Source: DASUHT01 sp038230835
Lineage (GTDB): Bacteria; Actinomycetota; Thermoleophilia; Gaiellales; JAICJC01
DNA: 64,000 nucleotides
Assembly (NCBI GenBank): GCA_038230835.1
Contig: JBBRMM010000008.1
Location: forward strand, 1 to 64,000
Direction: 5' to 3'
The position numbers and the translations under genes are program-made. A model generated the notes under the pieces. That model did not search any database, was not told the origin of the DNA, and saw nothing but the letters and a program-made list of their open reading frames with translations. This document shows, in pieces, positions 41,352-50,977 of this stretch (position 1 is its first letter; each line of letters begins with the position of its first letter).

Positions 41352-41644
41352 GCCGCAGTTCCGGGCAGGCGTCGGTCGAACTGGTGGCCGTGGTCGGACT
41401 GGTGGCCATGCTCGCCTTCGGGCTGTGGGATGTGCTGGCCGTGGTGCGCGCCCAGGATGCGGCCCAGCGACTGGCCGACAGGGCGGCCGTCGCCACGCTC
41501 GAACGGCGTCCGGTGTCGCCGGCAGGGGATGGTCAAACCGTGCGGGTGGAGGCGGGGCGGGTGTTCGCGGAGGTGCGCCTGTGCGCTCTCACCGCAGCTG
41601 CCGGGTGTTTCGCGGTTTCGGCGCAGGCACGCCTGCCCGCATGA
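41348..41644 (+). CDS. Second TadE-like protein
   Basis: A 98-residue protein: SSGQASVELVAVVGLVAMLAF with the same Glu-helix pattern, then AQDAAQRLADRAAVATLERR. GTG 41348 overlaps the previous TGA (GTGA), and its stop overlaps the next ATG (ATGA). It is probably a paralogue of the preceding gene. Confidence 0.7.
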   Translation: MSRSSGQASVELVAVVGLVAMLAFGLWDVLAVVRAQDAAQRLADRAAVATLERRPVSPAGDGQTVRVEAGRVFAEVRLCALTAAAGCFAVSAQARLPA

Positions 41645-43470
41645 GCGAGCGCGGCCAATTGACGGTGGCTGCGGCCGGTCTGATGGTGGCGCTGGTGCTG
41701 GGTGCGTCGGTGCTGCTCCACCTGGGCCGGATCCGCGCGCAAGGAGCGGGTGGACAGCGCGCCGCCGACCTCGCGGTGCTGGCGGCCGCCCGCGATCTCG
41801 CCGACGATCCCGCCGCAGCAGCGAGTCATCTGCGAGCGACCGCTTCGAGCGTCGCCGCCGCGAACGGCGGACACCTGGCGTGGTTGCGGATCGAGCGCGG
41901 TGCCGCGGGGCCGGCGGCCGTCGACCTGGCGGTGCGGGTGGAGGCGGACGGCGCGCTTCCGGTCGTCGGGTCGCGTGCAGACCGGATACTCGTGCGGGCG
42001 CGGGCCGGGGTCAGCTACAGCGCGTCGCTGCCTGACTCGAGCTTTCGCCCGGTCGACCTGGCCGGGGCTCGCGGTGCCGGCGCGGCGGTGGCCGCCGCTG
42101 AGGCGCAGATCGGCTGGCCCTACGTGTGGGGCGGCGAGAGTCGGGCGGAGGGCGGATTCGACTGCTCGGGCCTGGTCGACTATGCATACGCGGCTGCCGG
42201 TATGCCGCTGCCCGGCCGGCCCACCGCCGCCGACCTGTGGACGATGGCGACGCCGATCCCGGTCGCCGCGCTCGCGCCCGGTGACCTGGTGTTCCTCGGT
42301 GCCCGCTCCGGTGCCCCGTATCACGTCGGAATGTACGTGGGTGGAGGCATGACCGTGGTCGCCCCGCACAGTGGGGCGGCGGTCGGGTTCGAGCCGCTGT
42401 CCGCGGTCGGCTGGGACGGGTTTGGCACACTGACGGCGAGCGCGTCTCCAGTCCCCGTCGGCGCGGTCGAGGCCGCGGCTCGCCGCTACCAGGTCCCGCC
42501 CGACGTGCTGCGAGCCGAGCTCGACCTGGGCGTCTCGGCGGACGCGGATGCCGCCGGGCGTAGCCTGGCCGCGGCGGTACATCGGCACCCGGGCGATCTG
42601 GTGGCGGCGCTCGCCGACGCCCTCGGCGGCGACCCCTCGAACGCCGCCCTCGTGCTGCGGGCGGCGTCCGGACCCGGCTTGGGCGCCGGGTTCTCGGGAT
42701 CGGTGCGGTTGCTGGCCGAGCCGATCGGCGGGGCCGACGTGGCTCGGATGGGCACCCCCGCGTCGCGGAGCGCGCACGCCGCGGCCGGTTGGTCTGTGGG
42801 CGCCGCCGGACAGTCGGCGCTGGCGGCCGGTTCGAAGGCGGCCGACTGGCTCGAGGAGGTGCACGGGCGAGGGGCGGTGGGCGGGTTCGCAGGCGTCCAC
42901 CACATCAGCCGTCTGGGGCTCAACGCGGCGACGCTGTATCCCGACCGCAGGGTGTCCACGGCCGGTTCGGTCCTCGGCGCTGCCTGGGATGTCGGGAGCA
43001 GCGCCCTGGATGTGTTCGCCGACGGCCTTGGCTCGGGACTCGCGGTCGGCGGGCTGGGACTGTGGGCATCTCGCCTGACTGTGCTCGGGGGAGTAGCGTC
43101 GCTCGCGTTCGGTGGGTACGCCCTGTACGAGGCCCGCACACGCCGGCAGCAGATCGTTGCGGGAGCCCAGACCGTTGCCGGCGGGCTCACGGTGGCCGGC
43201 TTCGCCACGGCGGGTGGGGAGCTATGCGCGCTGGGGGCCGCCAGCATGGAGGTCCCGCCGGTCGGGCTCGCGCTGTTGTGCGCCGCCACCTTGATCACCG
43301 CCGGTGTGACGGTGTATCAGAACTGGTCGGCGATCCGCGGGGCTGCGACAGTGGCCGCGGGGTCGGCCTCGAGGCTGGCATCGCGGGCGGCCTTGACCGT
43401 CAGCGACGCGGCGGGCGCCGCAGTGGACGGCGCCCGCTCGCTCGTGTCGTCGATCCCGACGCCCTGGTAG
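41641..43470 (+). CDS. TadG-like anchor fused to NlpC/P60 hydrolase and a large tail
   Basis: A 609-residue protein. Residues 1-60 hold a Rv3654c/TadG-like start (RGQLTVAAAGLMVALVLGAS, then GGQRAADLAVLAAARDLA). Residues about 145-255 are an NlpC/P60 domain with WPYVWGGES, FDCSGLVDYAYAAAG (catalytic Cys), LAPGDLVF and PYHVGMYVGGG (His). The remaining 350 residues are Ala/Gly-rich with several hydrophobic stretches (LAVGGLGLWASRLTVLGGV). It likely cuts peptidoglycan peptide bonds for pilus or secretion assembly. The fusion is unusual. Confidence 0.75.
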   Translation: MSERGQLTVAAAGLMVALVLGASVLLHLGRIRAQGAGGQRAADLAVLAAARDLADDPAAAASHLRATASSVAAANGGHLAWLRIERGAAGPAAVDLAVRVEADGALPVVGSRADRILVRARAGVSYSASLPDSSFRPVDLAGARGAGAAVAAAEAQIGWPYVWGGESRAEGGFDCSGLVDYAYAAAGMPLPGRPTAADLWTMATPIPVAALAPGDLVFLGARSGAPYHVGMYVGGGMTVVAPHSGAAVGFEPLSAVGWDGFGTLTASASPVPVGAVEAAARRYQVPPDVLRAELDLGVSADADAAGRSLAAAVHRHPGDLVAALADALGGDPSNAALVLRAASGPGLGAGFSGSVRLLAEPIGGADVARMGTPASRSAHAAAGWSVGAAGQSALAAGSKAADWLEEVHGRGAVGGFAGVHHISRLGLNAATLYPDRRVSTAGSVLGAAWDVGSSALDVFADGLGSGLAVGGLGLWASRLTVLGGVASLAFGGYALYEARTRRQQIVAGAQTVAGGLTVAGFATAGGELCALGAASMEVPPVGLALLCAATLITAGVTVYQNWSAIRGAATVAAGSASRLASRAALTVSDAAGAAVDGARSLVSSIPTPW

Positions 43471-43476
43471 CGCGCG

Positions 43477-43995
43477 TTATGCCCTGGCGCGGGTGGTGGC
43501 GGGGACGACCAACTCGAGCCCGCCGGTGTGCACGTCGTACAGGTACCCCGAGACCGGGATCGAGTCGTCCAGGTGGGGCGTTTCCAGGATCCGGTGCACG
43601 TCGTCGAGCACGCTCTGGCGGAGGTCGCCGAAGGGCAGGAAGTCGATGCCGGAGGCGTCGGTGCCGGCCTCGTCGGCGAGCTTGGCCCGCAACTGGTCGT
43701 TCGAGAACGTCAGCATGCCGCAGTCGGTGTGGTGGATGACCGCGAACTCGTTTGTCCCGAGCAGCCGCGAGGAGATGATCAACGACCGGATGGTGTCGTC
43801 GGACGCCCGGCCGCCGGCGTTCCGGATCATGTGTGCGTCGCCGATCCCGAGTCCGAGCGCCGGCTCGGGGTGGATGCGCGCATCCATGCAGGTCAGGATC
43901 GCGACGTGGCGCGCGGGTGGCATGGGCTTGCCGCCGTCCGCGAACGACGCGGTGTACTCGCGATTGGCCTCGATCATGCGAGCGAGCTCTGACAT
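43477..43995 (-). CDS. Beta-class carbonic anhydrase
   Basis: A 172-residue protein: VAILTCMDARIHP (first zinc Cys with the Asp-Arg dyad), HMIRNAGGRASDD and VIHHTDCGML (zinc His and Cys). This is the ligand set of beta carbonic anhydrases, which interconvert CO2 and bicarbonate in the cytosol. It converges with the NlpC/P60 fusion gene with only six bases between the stop codons. Confidence 0.92.
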   Translation of the reverse strand: MSELARMIEANREYTASFADGGKPMPPARHVAILTCMDARIHPEPALGLGIGDAHMIRNAGGRASDDTIRSLIISSRLLGTNEFAVIHHTDCGMLTFSNDQLRAKLADEAGTDASGIDFLPFGDLRQSVLDDVHRILETPHLDDSIPVSGYLYDVHTGGLELVVPATTRARA

Positions 43996-44081
43996 CGGTC
44001 ACCTCCGGGAGTGGGTATGACCCCAGCTTAGCGCCTTTGGATCCAAAGTCCCGGGCTCGGCGACACGGCTACGATCACCGC

Positions 44082-45941
44082 ATGGTCACCAGTGATCGCA
44101 GCCAGCGGCTCGACGTCCAACTGAAGGCTCTGCCGGATGATCCCGGGGTGTACCTGTTTCACGCTCGCGACGGCGGGGTGCTCTACGTCGGCAAGGCCAA
44201 GTCGCTGCGCAAGCGGGTGCAGTCGTACTTCCGCCGCGAGGCCTACTCGACCCAGAAGACCGCCGAACTGGTCGACCGGATCGACGACATCGAGTTCATG
44301 GCCACCGTGTCCGAGACCGAAGCCCTGCTGCTGGAGCAGAACCTGATCAAGCGCCACCGGCCGCCGTTCAACATCCGCCTGCGCGACGACAAGTCGTACC
44401 CGTACATCGCGGTCACGGTCGGCGACGACTACCCGCGCGTGATGTTCACCCGCGAGCGCCACCGCAAGGGCGTGCAGTACTTCGGCCCGTACGCAAGTGC
44501 GAAGAAGGTGCGCGAGACGCTGGACGTGCTGAACAGGGTGTTCCCCTACCGACCGTGTGAAGGGCCGACGCCGGGGCGGCGGTCGGGAGTGCCGTGCCTG
44601 GACTACCACATCGGCCGCTGCTCCGCGCCCTGCGTCGGGCTGGTGTCCCAGGAGCAGTACCGGGCGACCATCGACTCGGTGATCGAGTTCCTGTCGGGCC
44701 GCGTGAGACCGCTCGAGCGCGAGCTGGAGGCGGCGATGAAGCTCGCGGCTGCCGAGCGCGACTACGAGGACGCCGCCCGCTACCGCAACCGGCTGAACGC
44801 GGTCAGGCACCTGTCGGAGCGCCAGGTCACCGACAAGCCCAGCCTGGGCAGTGCCGACGTGCTCGGCGTGGCGCAGCGTGGCGACACCGCCAACGTGCAG
44901 CTGTTCCACCTGCGTGAGGGCCGGCTGTCCGACCGCCACGGCTTCTACCTCGAGAACGCCGACGGTGAGTCGGAGTCGGACGTCCTGTGGGGATTTGCGC
45001 TCGAGTACTACGCGGGCCAGGTCGCCATTCCCGCACAGGTGATCGTGCCCGCCGGGTTCGACGACCCCGAGTTGCTCGGCTCCTTCCTCGCCGAGCGCCG
45101 GGGGGCGGGCGTCGAGGTGCGTGCTCCGCAGCGGGGTGAGAAGCGCCGGCTGGCAGAGATGGCGGCCCAGAACGCGCGGCTCGCGCTCGAGCACGACCGC
45201 CTGATCGCCGAGCGCACCCGGGCACGCCGGGTGGAGGCGCTGGAGGAGTTGCGTGAGCAACTCAACCTGGAGTCGTTGCCGATCCGGATCGAGTGCTTCG
45301 ACATCTCCAACCTGGGAGCCACCAACATGACAGCCTCGATGGTCGTGTTCGAAGACGCCGTCGCCAAGCGCTCCGACTACCGATCGTTCTCGATCCGCCA
45401 CGGCAAGGGGCAGGACGACTTCGCCAGCATGCACGAGGCGGTCGCCCGCCGGTTCGCGCGCATGCGGGCGGTGGACGCAGACCGCTACGACCGCAGCTTC
45501 GCGGCCACCCCCAACCTGGTCGTGATCGACGGCGGCAAGGGGCAGCTGAACGCCGCGGTGGCGGCGATGGCCGAGTTCGACCTGCCGCGGGTGGCGGTGA
45601 TCTCGCTGGCCAAGCGGGTGGAGGAGGTGTTCATCCCGGGCCGCTCGGAGCCGATCCTGCTGCCGCACGACACGGCCGGGTTGCAGCTGCTGCAGCGCGT
45701 CCGCGACGAGGCGCACCGATTCGCGCTGGGGCGCCACCGCAGCCGACGCGCGCGCTCGGCGGTGGAGTCGATCTTCGACAGCCTGCCCGGTGTCGGGCCG
45801 GCTCGCAAGCGTCTGCTGATCGCCCACTTCGGCACGCCGGAGCGCTTCGTCAACGCCGGCCGGGCCGAGCTCGAGGCGGTACCCGGGCTGCCCGCCAAGG
45901 TCGCCCGCAGCATCCACGAATCGCTGCACAAGGCCGGATAG
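44082..45941 (+). CDS. uvrC: Excinuclease ABC subunit C
   Basis: A 619-residue UvrC: GIY-YIG domain (PGVYLFHARDGGVLYVGKAK), a Cys-rich segment (CLDYHIGRCSAPCVGL), the UVR helix (AAAERDYEDAARYRNRLNAV), the RNase H-like domain (IECFDISNLGATNMTASMVV and VIDGGKGQLNAA) and C-terminal helix-hairpin-helix motifs (LPGVGPARKRLL, VPGLPAKVARSI). It makes both incisions in nucleotide excision repair. ATG 44082 is the natural start. It opens the uvrC-yvcK-whiA series typical of actinobacteria. Confidence 0.95.
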   Translation: MVTSDRSQRLDVQLKALPDDPGVYLFHARDGGVLYVGKAKSLRKRVQSYFRREAYSTQKTAELVDRIDDIEFMATVSETEALLLEQNLIKRHRPPFNIRLRDDKSYPYIAVTVGDDYPRVMFTRERHRKGVQYFGPYASAKKVRETLDVLNRVFPYRPCEGPTPGRRSGVPCLDYHIGRCSAPCVGLVSQEQYRATIDSVIEFLSGRVRPLERELEAAMKLAAAERDYEDAARYRNRLNAVRHLSERQVTDKPSLGSADVLGVAQRGDTANVQLFHLREGRLSDRHGFYLENADGESESDVLWGFALEYYAGQVAIPAQVIVPAGFDDPELLGSFLAERRGAGVEVRAPQRGEKRRLAEMAAQNARLALEHDRLIAERTRARRVEALEELREQLNLESLPIRIECFDISNLGATNMTASMVVFEDAVAKRSDYRSFSIRHGKGQDDFASMHEAVARRFARMRAVDADRYDRSFAATPNLVVIDGGKGQLNAAVAAMAEFDLPRVAVISLAKRVEEVFIPGRSEPILLPHDTAGLQLLQRVRDEAHRFALGRHRSRRARSAVESIFDSLPGVGPARKRLLIAHFGTPERFVNAGRAELEAVPGLPAKVARSIHESLHKAG

Positions 45942-45950
45942 GCTCCGTCG

Positions 45951-46931
45951 GTGACGCTGTTCTCCGACACCACCCCGGGTTTCGACCCGGCACCGCACCG
46001 ACGTCGGCGCGGAGTGCGGGTGGTCTGTCTGGGTGGAGGCACTGGGCTGTCCATGATCCTGCGCGGCCTGAAACGGGTCGCATCGGTCACCGCCGTCGTG
46101 ACGACCACGGACGACGGCGGCAGCTCCGGGCGGCTGCGGCGTGACTTCGGCATGCCCGCCCCGGGCGACCTGCGCAGCTGCCTGGCGGCGCTGGCCGAGG
46201 ACGAGTCGCTGGTCGGGCAGCTGTTTCAGCACCGTTTCACGACGGGGGAATTGGCCGGTCACAGCTTCGGTAACTTGTTCCTGGCCGGGCTGACCGATCT
46301 GCTGGGGAGCTTCGACCAGGCGGTGTCGGAGTCGGCCCGAGTGCTCGCGGTGCGCGGCCGGGTGGTGCCGTCGACCGTCGATCTGGTCGAGCTGGTGGCA
46401 CGCTTCCCGGATGGCCACGAGGTGCGCGGCGAGACCGCATTGGCCGCCGACGGAGCCCGCTGCGAGCATGTCCGCCTCGACCCGCCGCGGCCCACGGCGC
46501 ATCCCCGCGCACTCCAGGCCCTGGAGCGTGCCGAGCTGATCGTGATGGGACCGGGAAGCCTCTTCACGAGCACGCTGCCACCGCTGCTGGTTCCCGGTAT
46601 CCGGGACGCCGTGCGGGCCGCCAAGGTGCCGCGGATCTACGTCTGCAATCTGCTCCAGCAGCCCGGGGAGACGGACGGCTACAGGGCCTCGGACCACGTC
46701 TCGCGGATCTTCGACCACTGCGGCGAGGGGCTGGTGGACGGCGTTGTTGTCAGCCGCAACCGAGCCGAGCACGGAGCTCCGGTGCCGGTCGATCGCGGCG
46801 GCCTGCGCCGCCTGGGCGTGCGGGTCTTCGGCGCCCGCCTGGCGGGTGAGTGGCAGCACGACCCCGACAAGTTGGCACGGACGCTGGTGCGGCTTGCGCG
46901 GTGGGTGCCCGGGGAGGAGCCGGGCGCGTGA
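45951..46931 (+). CDS. yvcK: YvcK/GlmR-family protein
   Basis: A 326-residue protein with VVCLGGGTGLSMILRGLKRV, TTTDDGGSSGRLRRDFGMPA and APGDLRSCLAAL, the UDP-sugar/2-phospho-lactate transferase-like fold. YvcK proteins bind UDP-GlcNAc and affect wall precursor flow (GlmR). It starts with GTG 45951 nine bases after uvrC and overlaps whiA by 4 bases, the conserved uvrC-yvcK-whiA order. Confidence 0.92.
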   Translation: MTLFSDTTPGFDPAPHRRRRGVRVVCLGGGTGLSMILRGLKRVASVTAVVTTTDDGGSSGRLRRDFGMPAPGDLRSCLAALAEDESLVGQLFQHRFTTGELAGHSFGNLFLAGLTDLLGSFDQAVSESARVLAVRGRVVPSTVDLVELVARFPDGHEVRGETALAADGARCEHVRLDPPRPTAHPRALQALERAELIVMGPGSLFTSTLPPLLVPGIRDAVRAAKVPRIYVCNLLQQPGETDGYRASDHVSRIFDHCGEGLVDGVVVSRNRAEHGAPVPVDRGGLRRLGVRVFGARLAGEWQHDPDKLARTLVRLARWVPGEEPGA

Positions 46932-47833
46932 GCTTCGGCGAGTCGGTGCGCAACGAGCTGGTGCAGGCCCCACCCGCTCGGGCGTGCTGCCGGACCGCAT
47001 TTCTGGCCGGCGTGATCCGTGCCGCCGGGTCGCTCCAGATCCGCTCCGGCGGCGAGCTTGCGGTGCGTGTGGAGCGGGTTGACGCGGCGGCCGCAAGGCT
47101 GGTCTTCCAACTGCTGCGTTCGGCGGGTGCGGATCTGGAGCTGATCTCCTCCCGTGAACCGCGGTTCGCCCGCCGCAACCTGGTGGTCATCCGCCTGCAC
47201 GGGGCCCGCAGCCTGCAGCTGCTGCACGAGATGGGTGTGCTGTCAGCCGGCCTGGCGCCGCTCGACGAGCCGCCGCGGCGGGTGCTCGCGCGCCGCTGCT
47301 GCCGCGGCGCGCACTTGCGGGGGGCGCTGGTCGCGGCGGGATCGGTATCGGCGCCGCACGCGGCCGGGCATCTCGAGTTGCGCGTGCCCGACGTGGACGC
47401 CGCGCGGGTGCTCGCTCGGCTGGCTGCGGAGGACCAGATCGACCTGCGAGTCACTGCCCGGCGCGCCCATGCGATCGCGTACACGAAGCGCAAGACCACG
47501 ATCCGCGACCTGCTGGTGCACGTCGGCGCGCACGACGCGGCGCTCTCGTTCGAAGAGGCGGCGGTGGTGCGGGCCACCCGTGAGCGCGCCAACCGGCTGA
47601 CCAACTTCGACCGGGCGAATCTCGGCCGGCTGGGTGTGGCGGCCCGCTCCCAGCGTGAGGCGATCCTGCAGCTCGATCTCGACCGGCTCGACCCCGCGCT
47701 GCGGCAGGTCGCCGAGCTGCGGCTGCGCCACCCCGACCTGTCGCTTGCCGAACTGGGCCGGCGTGCCCGCCCACGGCTGTCCAAGTCGACCGTTGCGGGC
47801 CGTATGCGTACGCTCCGGGCACTTACGATTTGA
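46928..47833 (+). CDS. whiA: Sporulation/division regulator WhiA
   Basis: A 301-residue WhiA: a degenerate LAGLIDADG homing-nuclease-like N-terminal region (FLAGVIRAAGSLQIRSGGEL, HLRGALVAAGSV) and a C-terminal helix-turn-helix (LSLAELGRRARPRLSKSTVA). GTG 46928 overlaps the yvcK stop (GTGA). WhiA controls division or sporulation genes in actinobacteria and cell division in Bacillus. Confidence 0.92.
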   Translation: MSFGESVRNELVQAPPARACCRTAFLAGVIRAAGSLQIRSGGELAVRVERVDAAAARLVFQLLRSAGADLELISSREPRFARRNLVVIRLHGARSLQLLHEMGVLSAGLAPLDEPPRRVLARRCCRGAHLRGALVAAGSVSAPHAAGHLELRVPDVDAARVLARLAAEDQIDLRVTARRAHAIAYTKRKTTIRDLLVHVGAHDAALSFEEAAVVRATRERANRLTNFDRANLGRLGVAARSQREAILQLDLDRLDPALRQVAELRLRHPDLSLAELGRRARPRLSKSTVAGRMRTLRALTI

Positions 47834-48093
47834 GCACCATGTGCTTACAATTTCGTTAGAAATCACCCATACGGGGGTGGCGTGGCAACCCTGTCACGGC
47901 GAAACTGAGATCAGTGGTTCGCGGATGGCCCGCATCCCCTGCGCGACGGAACCTGACCCCATCTGTTGCTGCCCGATTCTGCAGGCCATCCGCGAGCCCC
48001 CGGGATCTCCAACCCGAACCCTCCTGACCGCCCCTCGGGCGGCAGGTCGGTACACTCATTCCCTCCATACCAGGCTAGAGCCAGGGGGGTTTC
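47834..48093 (+). promoter_or_regulatory. Intergenic region between whiA and gap
   Basis: This 260-base gap has a hairpin CACCC-N6-GGGTG at 47864-47879 soon after the whiA stop, a possible terminator. Near 48050-48090 it holds a likely promoter region (TACACT near 48051) and an AGGGGGG ribosome site nine bases ahead of gap. No gene is supported. Confidence 0.4.
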
Positions 48094-49088
<995 letters not shown>

Positions 49089-49092
<4 letters not shown>

Positions 49093-50234
49093 GGACTGTC
49101 GCGGAGCTTCCGGTCGAGGGTCGCCGGGTGCTCGTGCGGGCCGACCTGAACGTTCCGCTGCGCGACGGGCAGATCACCGACGATGCCCGCATCCGGGCGT
49201 CGCTCCCCACCATCCGTCACCTGCGCGGACGGGGCGCCGAGGTCGTGGTGTGCTCCCACCTGGGACGGCCCGGCGGGGAGGTGCGGCCCGAGCTGTCGCT
49301 GCGCCCGGTGGCACTGCGCCTGGCCGAACTGCTGGGTGAGCCCGTGGCCTTTGGGGACGAGCGAGGCCCGGTGAGGCTGCTCGAGAACCTCCGCTTCGAT
49401 CCCCGTGAGGAGCGCAACGACCCAGCGCTGGCCGCCGAACTGGCGGCCGAGGCCGACCTGTACGTGAACGACGCGTTCGGCGCGGCCCACCGGGCGCACG
49501 CCTCCACGGAGGCTGTCGCACACCTCCTGCCATCTGCCGCCGGGCTGTTGATGGCGGCGGAGCTGAGCGCGTTCGCGAAGCTGCTGGGCGATCCCGAGCA
49601 CCCGTTCGTGGTGGTGGTGGGCGGGGTCAAGGTGGCCGACAAGATCGGTGTCATCGACCGCTTCACCCGGCTGGCCGACAGCGTCCTGATCGGCGGTGCG
49701 ATGGCCTTCACCTTCCTCGTCGCGCAGGGCGTCGGCGTCGGCGCCTCGCGGCACGAGGACGCCGAGGGACAGCGGATCGCGCGCGAGGCGCTCGCCGCGG
49801 CGGCGGAGCGCGGCTGCGAGCTGCTGCTGCCGACCGACGTGGTGGCCGCCGACCGCTTCGCCGCCGACGCGGTCGTGCGCTCGGTCGCAGCCGATGCCAT
49901 TCCCGATGGCTGGATGGGCCTGGACATCGGGCGGCAGACTGCAGCCGCCTACGGGGCACGGCTGCGTGCGGCCCGCACGATCTTCTGGAACGGGCCGATG
50001 GGCGTGTTCGAGCTCGAACCGTTCGCGCACGGCACGCTGGCGGTGGCCCGGGCGGTCGCCGACTCGACGGCGACCTCGGTCGTCGGCGGTGGCGACTCGG
50101 TGGCCGCTGTCAACGCGGCTGGGGTGGCCGACCAGATCACGCACCTGTCCACCGGCGGGGGAGCCGCGCTCGAACTGGTCGAGGGGCGCACACTGCCCGG
50201 AGTGGCCGCGCTCGAGCAGGCGGCGGTGCGATGA
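49089..50234 (+). CDS. pgk: Phosphoglycerate kinase
   Basis: A 381-residue PGK: RVLVRADLNVPLRDGQI, CSHLGRPGG, VNDAFGAAHRAHAS, VVVVGGVKVADKIGVID and FWNGPMGVFE in the C-terminal half, with VVGGGDSVAAVN for nucleotide binding. GGVK takes the place of the more usual GGSK or GGAK. GTG 49089 overlaps the gap stop (GTGA). Slightly shorter than most PGKs (about 390-400). Confidence 0.95.
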
Positions 50235-50977
50235 GCCGCACGCCGTTCGTGGCCGGCAACTGGAAGATGCACAAGACCGCCGCCGAGGCGTCGGCGTTTC
50301 TGACCGAACTGGCGCCCCGCGTCCCGCGCGGGGTCGAGAGCGCCGTCTGCGTGCCGTTCACGGCGCTGGCCGGTGCGGTGGACGCGGCCGCAGGCACCGG
50401 TGTCCACGTATACGCCCAGAACATGCACCAGGCCGCGCAGGGCGCGTTCACCGGCGAGGTGTCGGCGCGGATGCTGCTCGAGCTGGGTGTGGACGGCGTG
50501 CTCCTGGGTCACTCCGAGCGCCGACAGCTGTTCGGCGAGACGGACGCTGCGCTGGCCGAGAAACTGCCGGCCGCGCACGCCGCCGGATTGCGGGTGATCT
50601 TCGCCGTCGGCGAGACGGCACGGGAGCGTGACGATTCGGCCACCGAGACGGTGCTCGCTCGTCAGTTGGAGGCGCTGGCGGGGCTGTCCGCGGAGCGGGT
50701 CGCGGCCACCACCATCGCCTACGAACCGGTGTGGGCGATCGGTACCGGCCTCACGGCCACGCCCGAGATGGCGCAGACTGCCCACAGGTTCATCCGGGCC
50801 GTGATCGAGCGCGGGTTCGGTGTGGGTGCCCAGGTGCGGATCCAGTACGGCGGCAGTATGAAGCCCGACAACGCCGCCGGGCTGATCGTGCAGCCCGACA
50901 TCGACGGCGGGCTGATCGGCGGCGCCAGCCTGGACGTCGAGCAGTTCGCCGGTATCCTCGACGCCGCGCGTCCGTGA
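50231..50977 (+). CDS. tpiA: Triosephosphate isomerase
   Basis: A 248-residue TIM barrel: VAGNWKMHKT (substrate Asn/Lys), LLGHSERRQLFGETD (His catalytic), IAYEPVWAIGTGLTAT (Glu catalytic) and IQYGGSMKPDN. ATG 50231 overlaps the pgk stop (ATGA). Confidence 0.96.
   Translation: MSRTPFVAGNWKMHKTAAEASAFLTELAPRVPRGVESAVCVPFTALAGAVDAAAGTGVHVYAQNMHQAAQGAFTGEVSARMLLELGVDGVLLGHSERRQLFGETDAALAEKLPAAHAAGLRVIFAVGETARERDDSATETVLARQLEALAGLSAERVAATTIAYEPVWAIGTGLTATPEMAQTAHRFIRAVIERGFGVGAQVRIQYGGSMKPDNAAGLIVQPDIDGGLIGGASLDVEQFAGILDAARP

Noticed and set aside
44028..47096. 1022-residue minus-strand frame
   Set aside because: It is a GC-rich antisense shadow of uvrC, yvcK and whiA.
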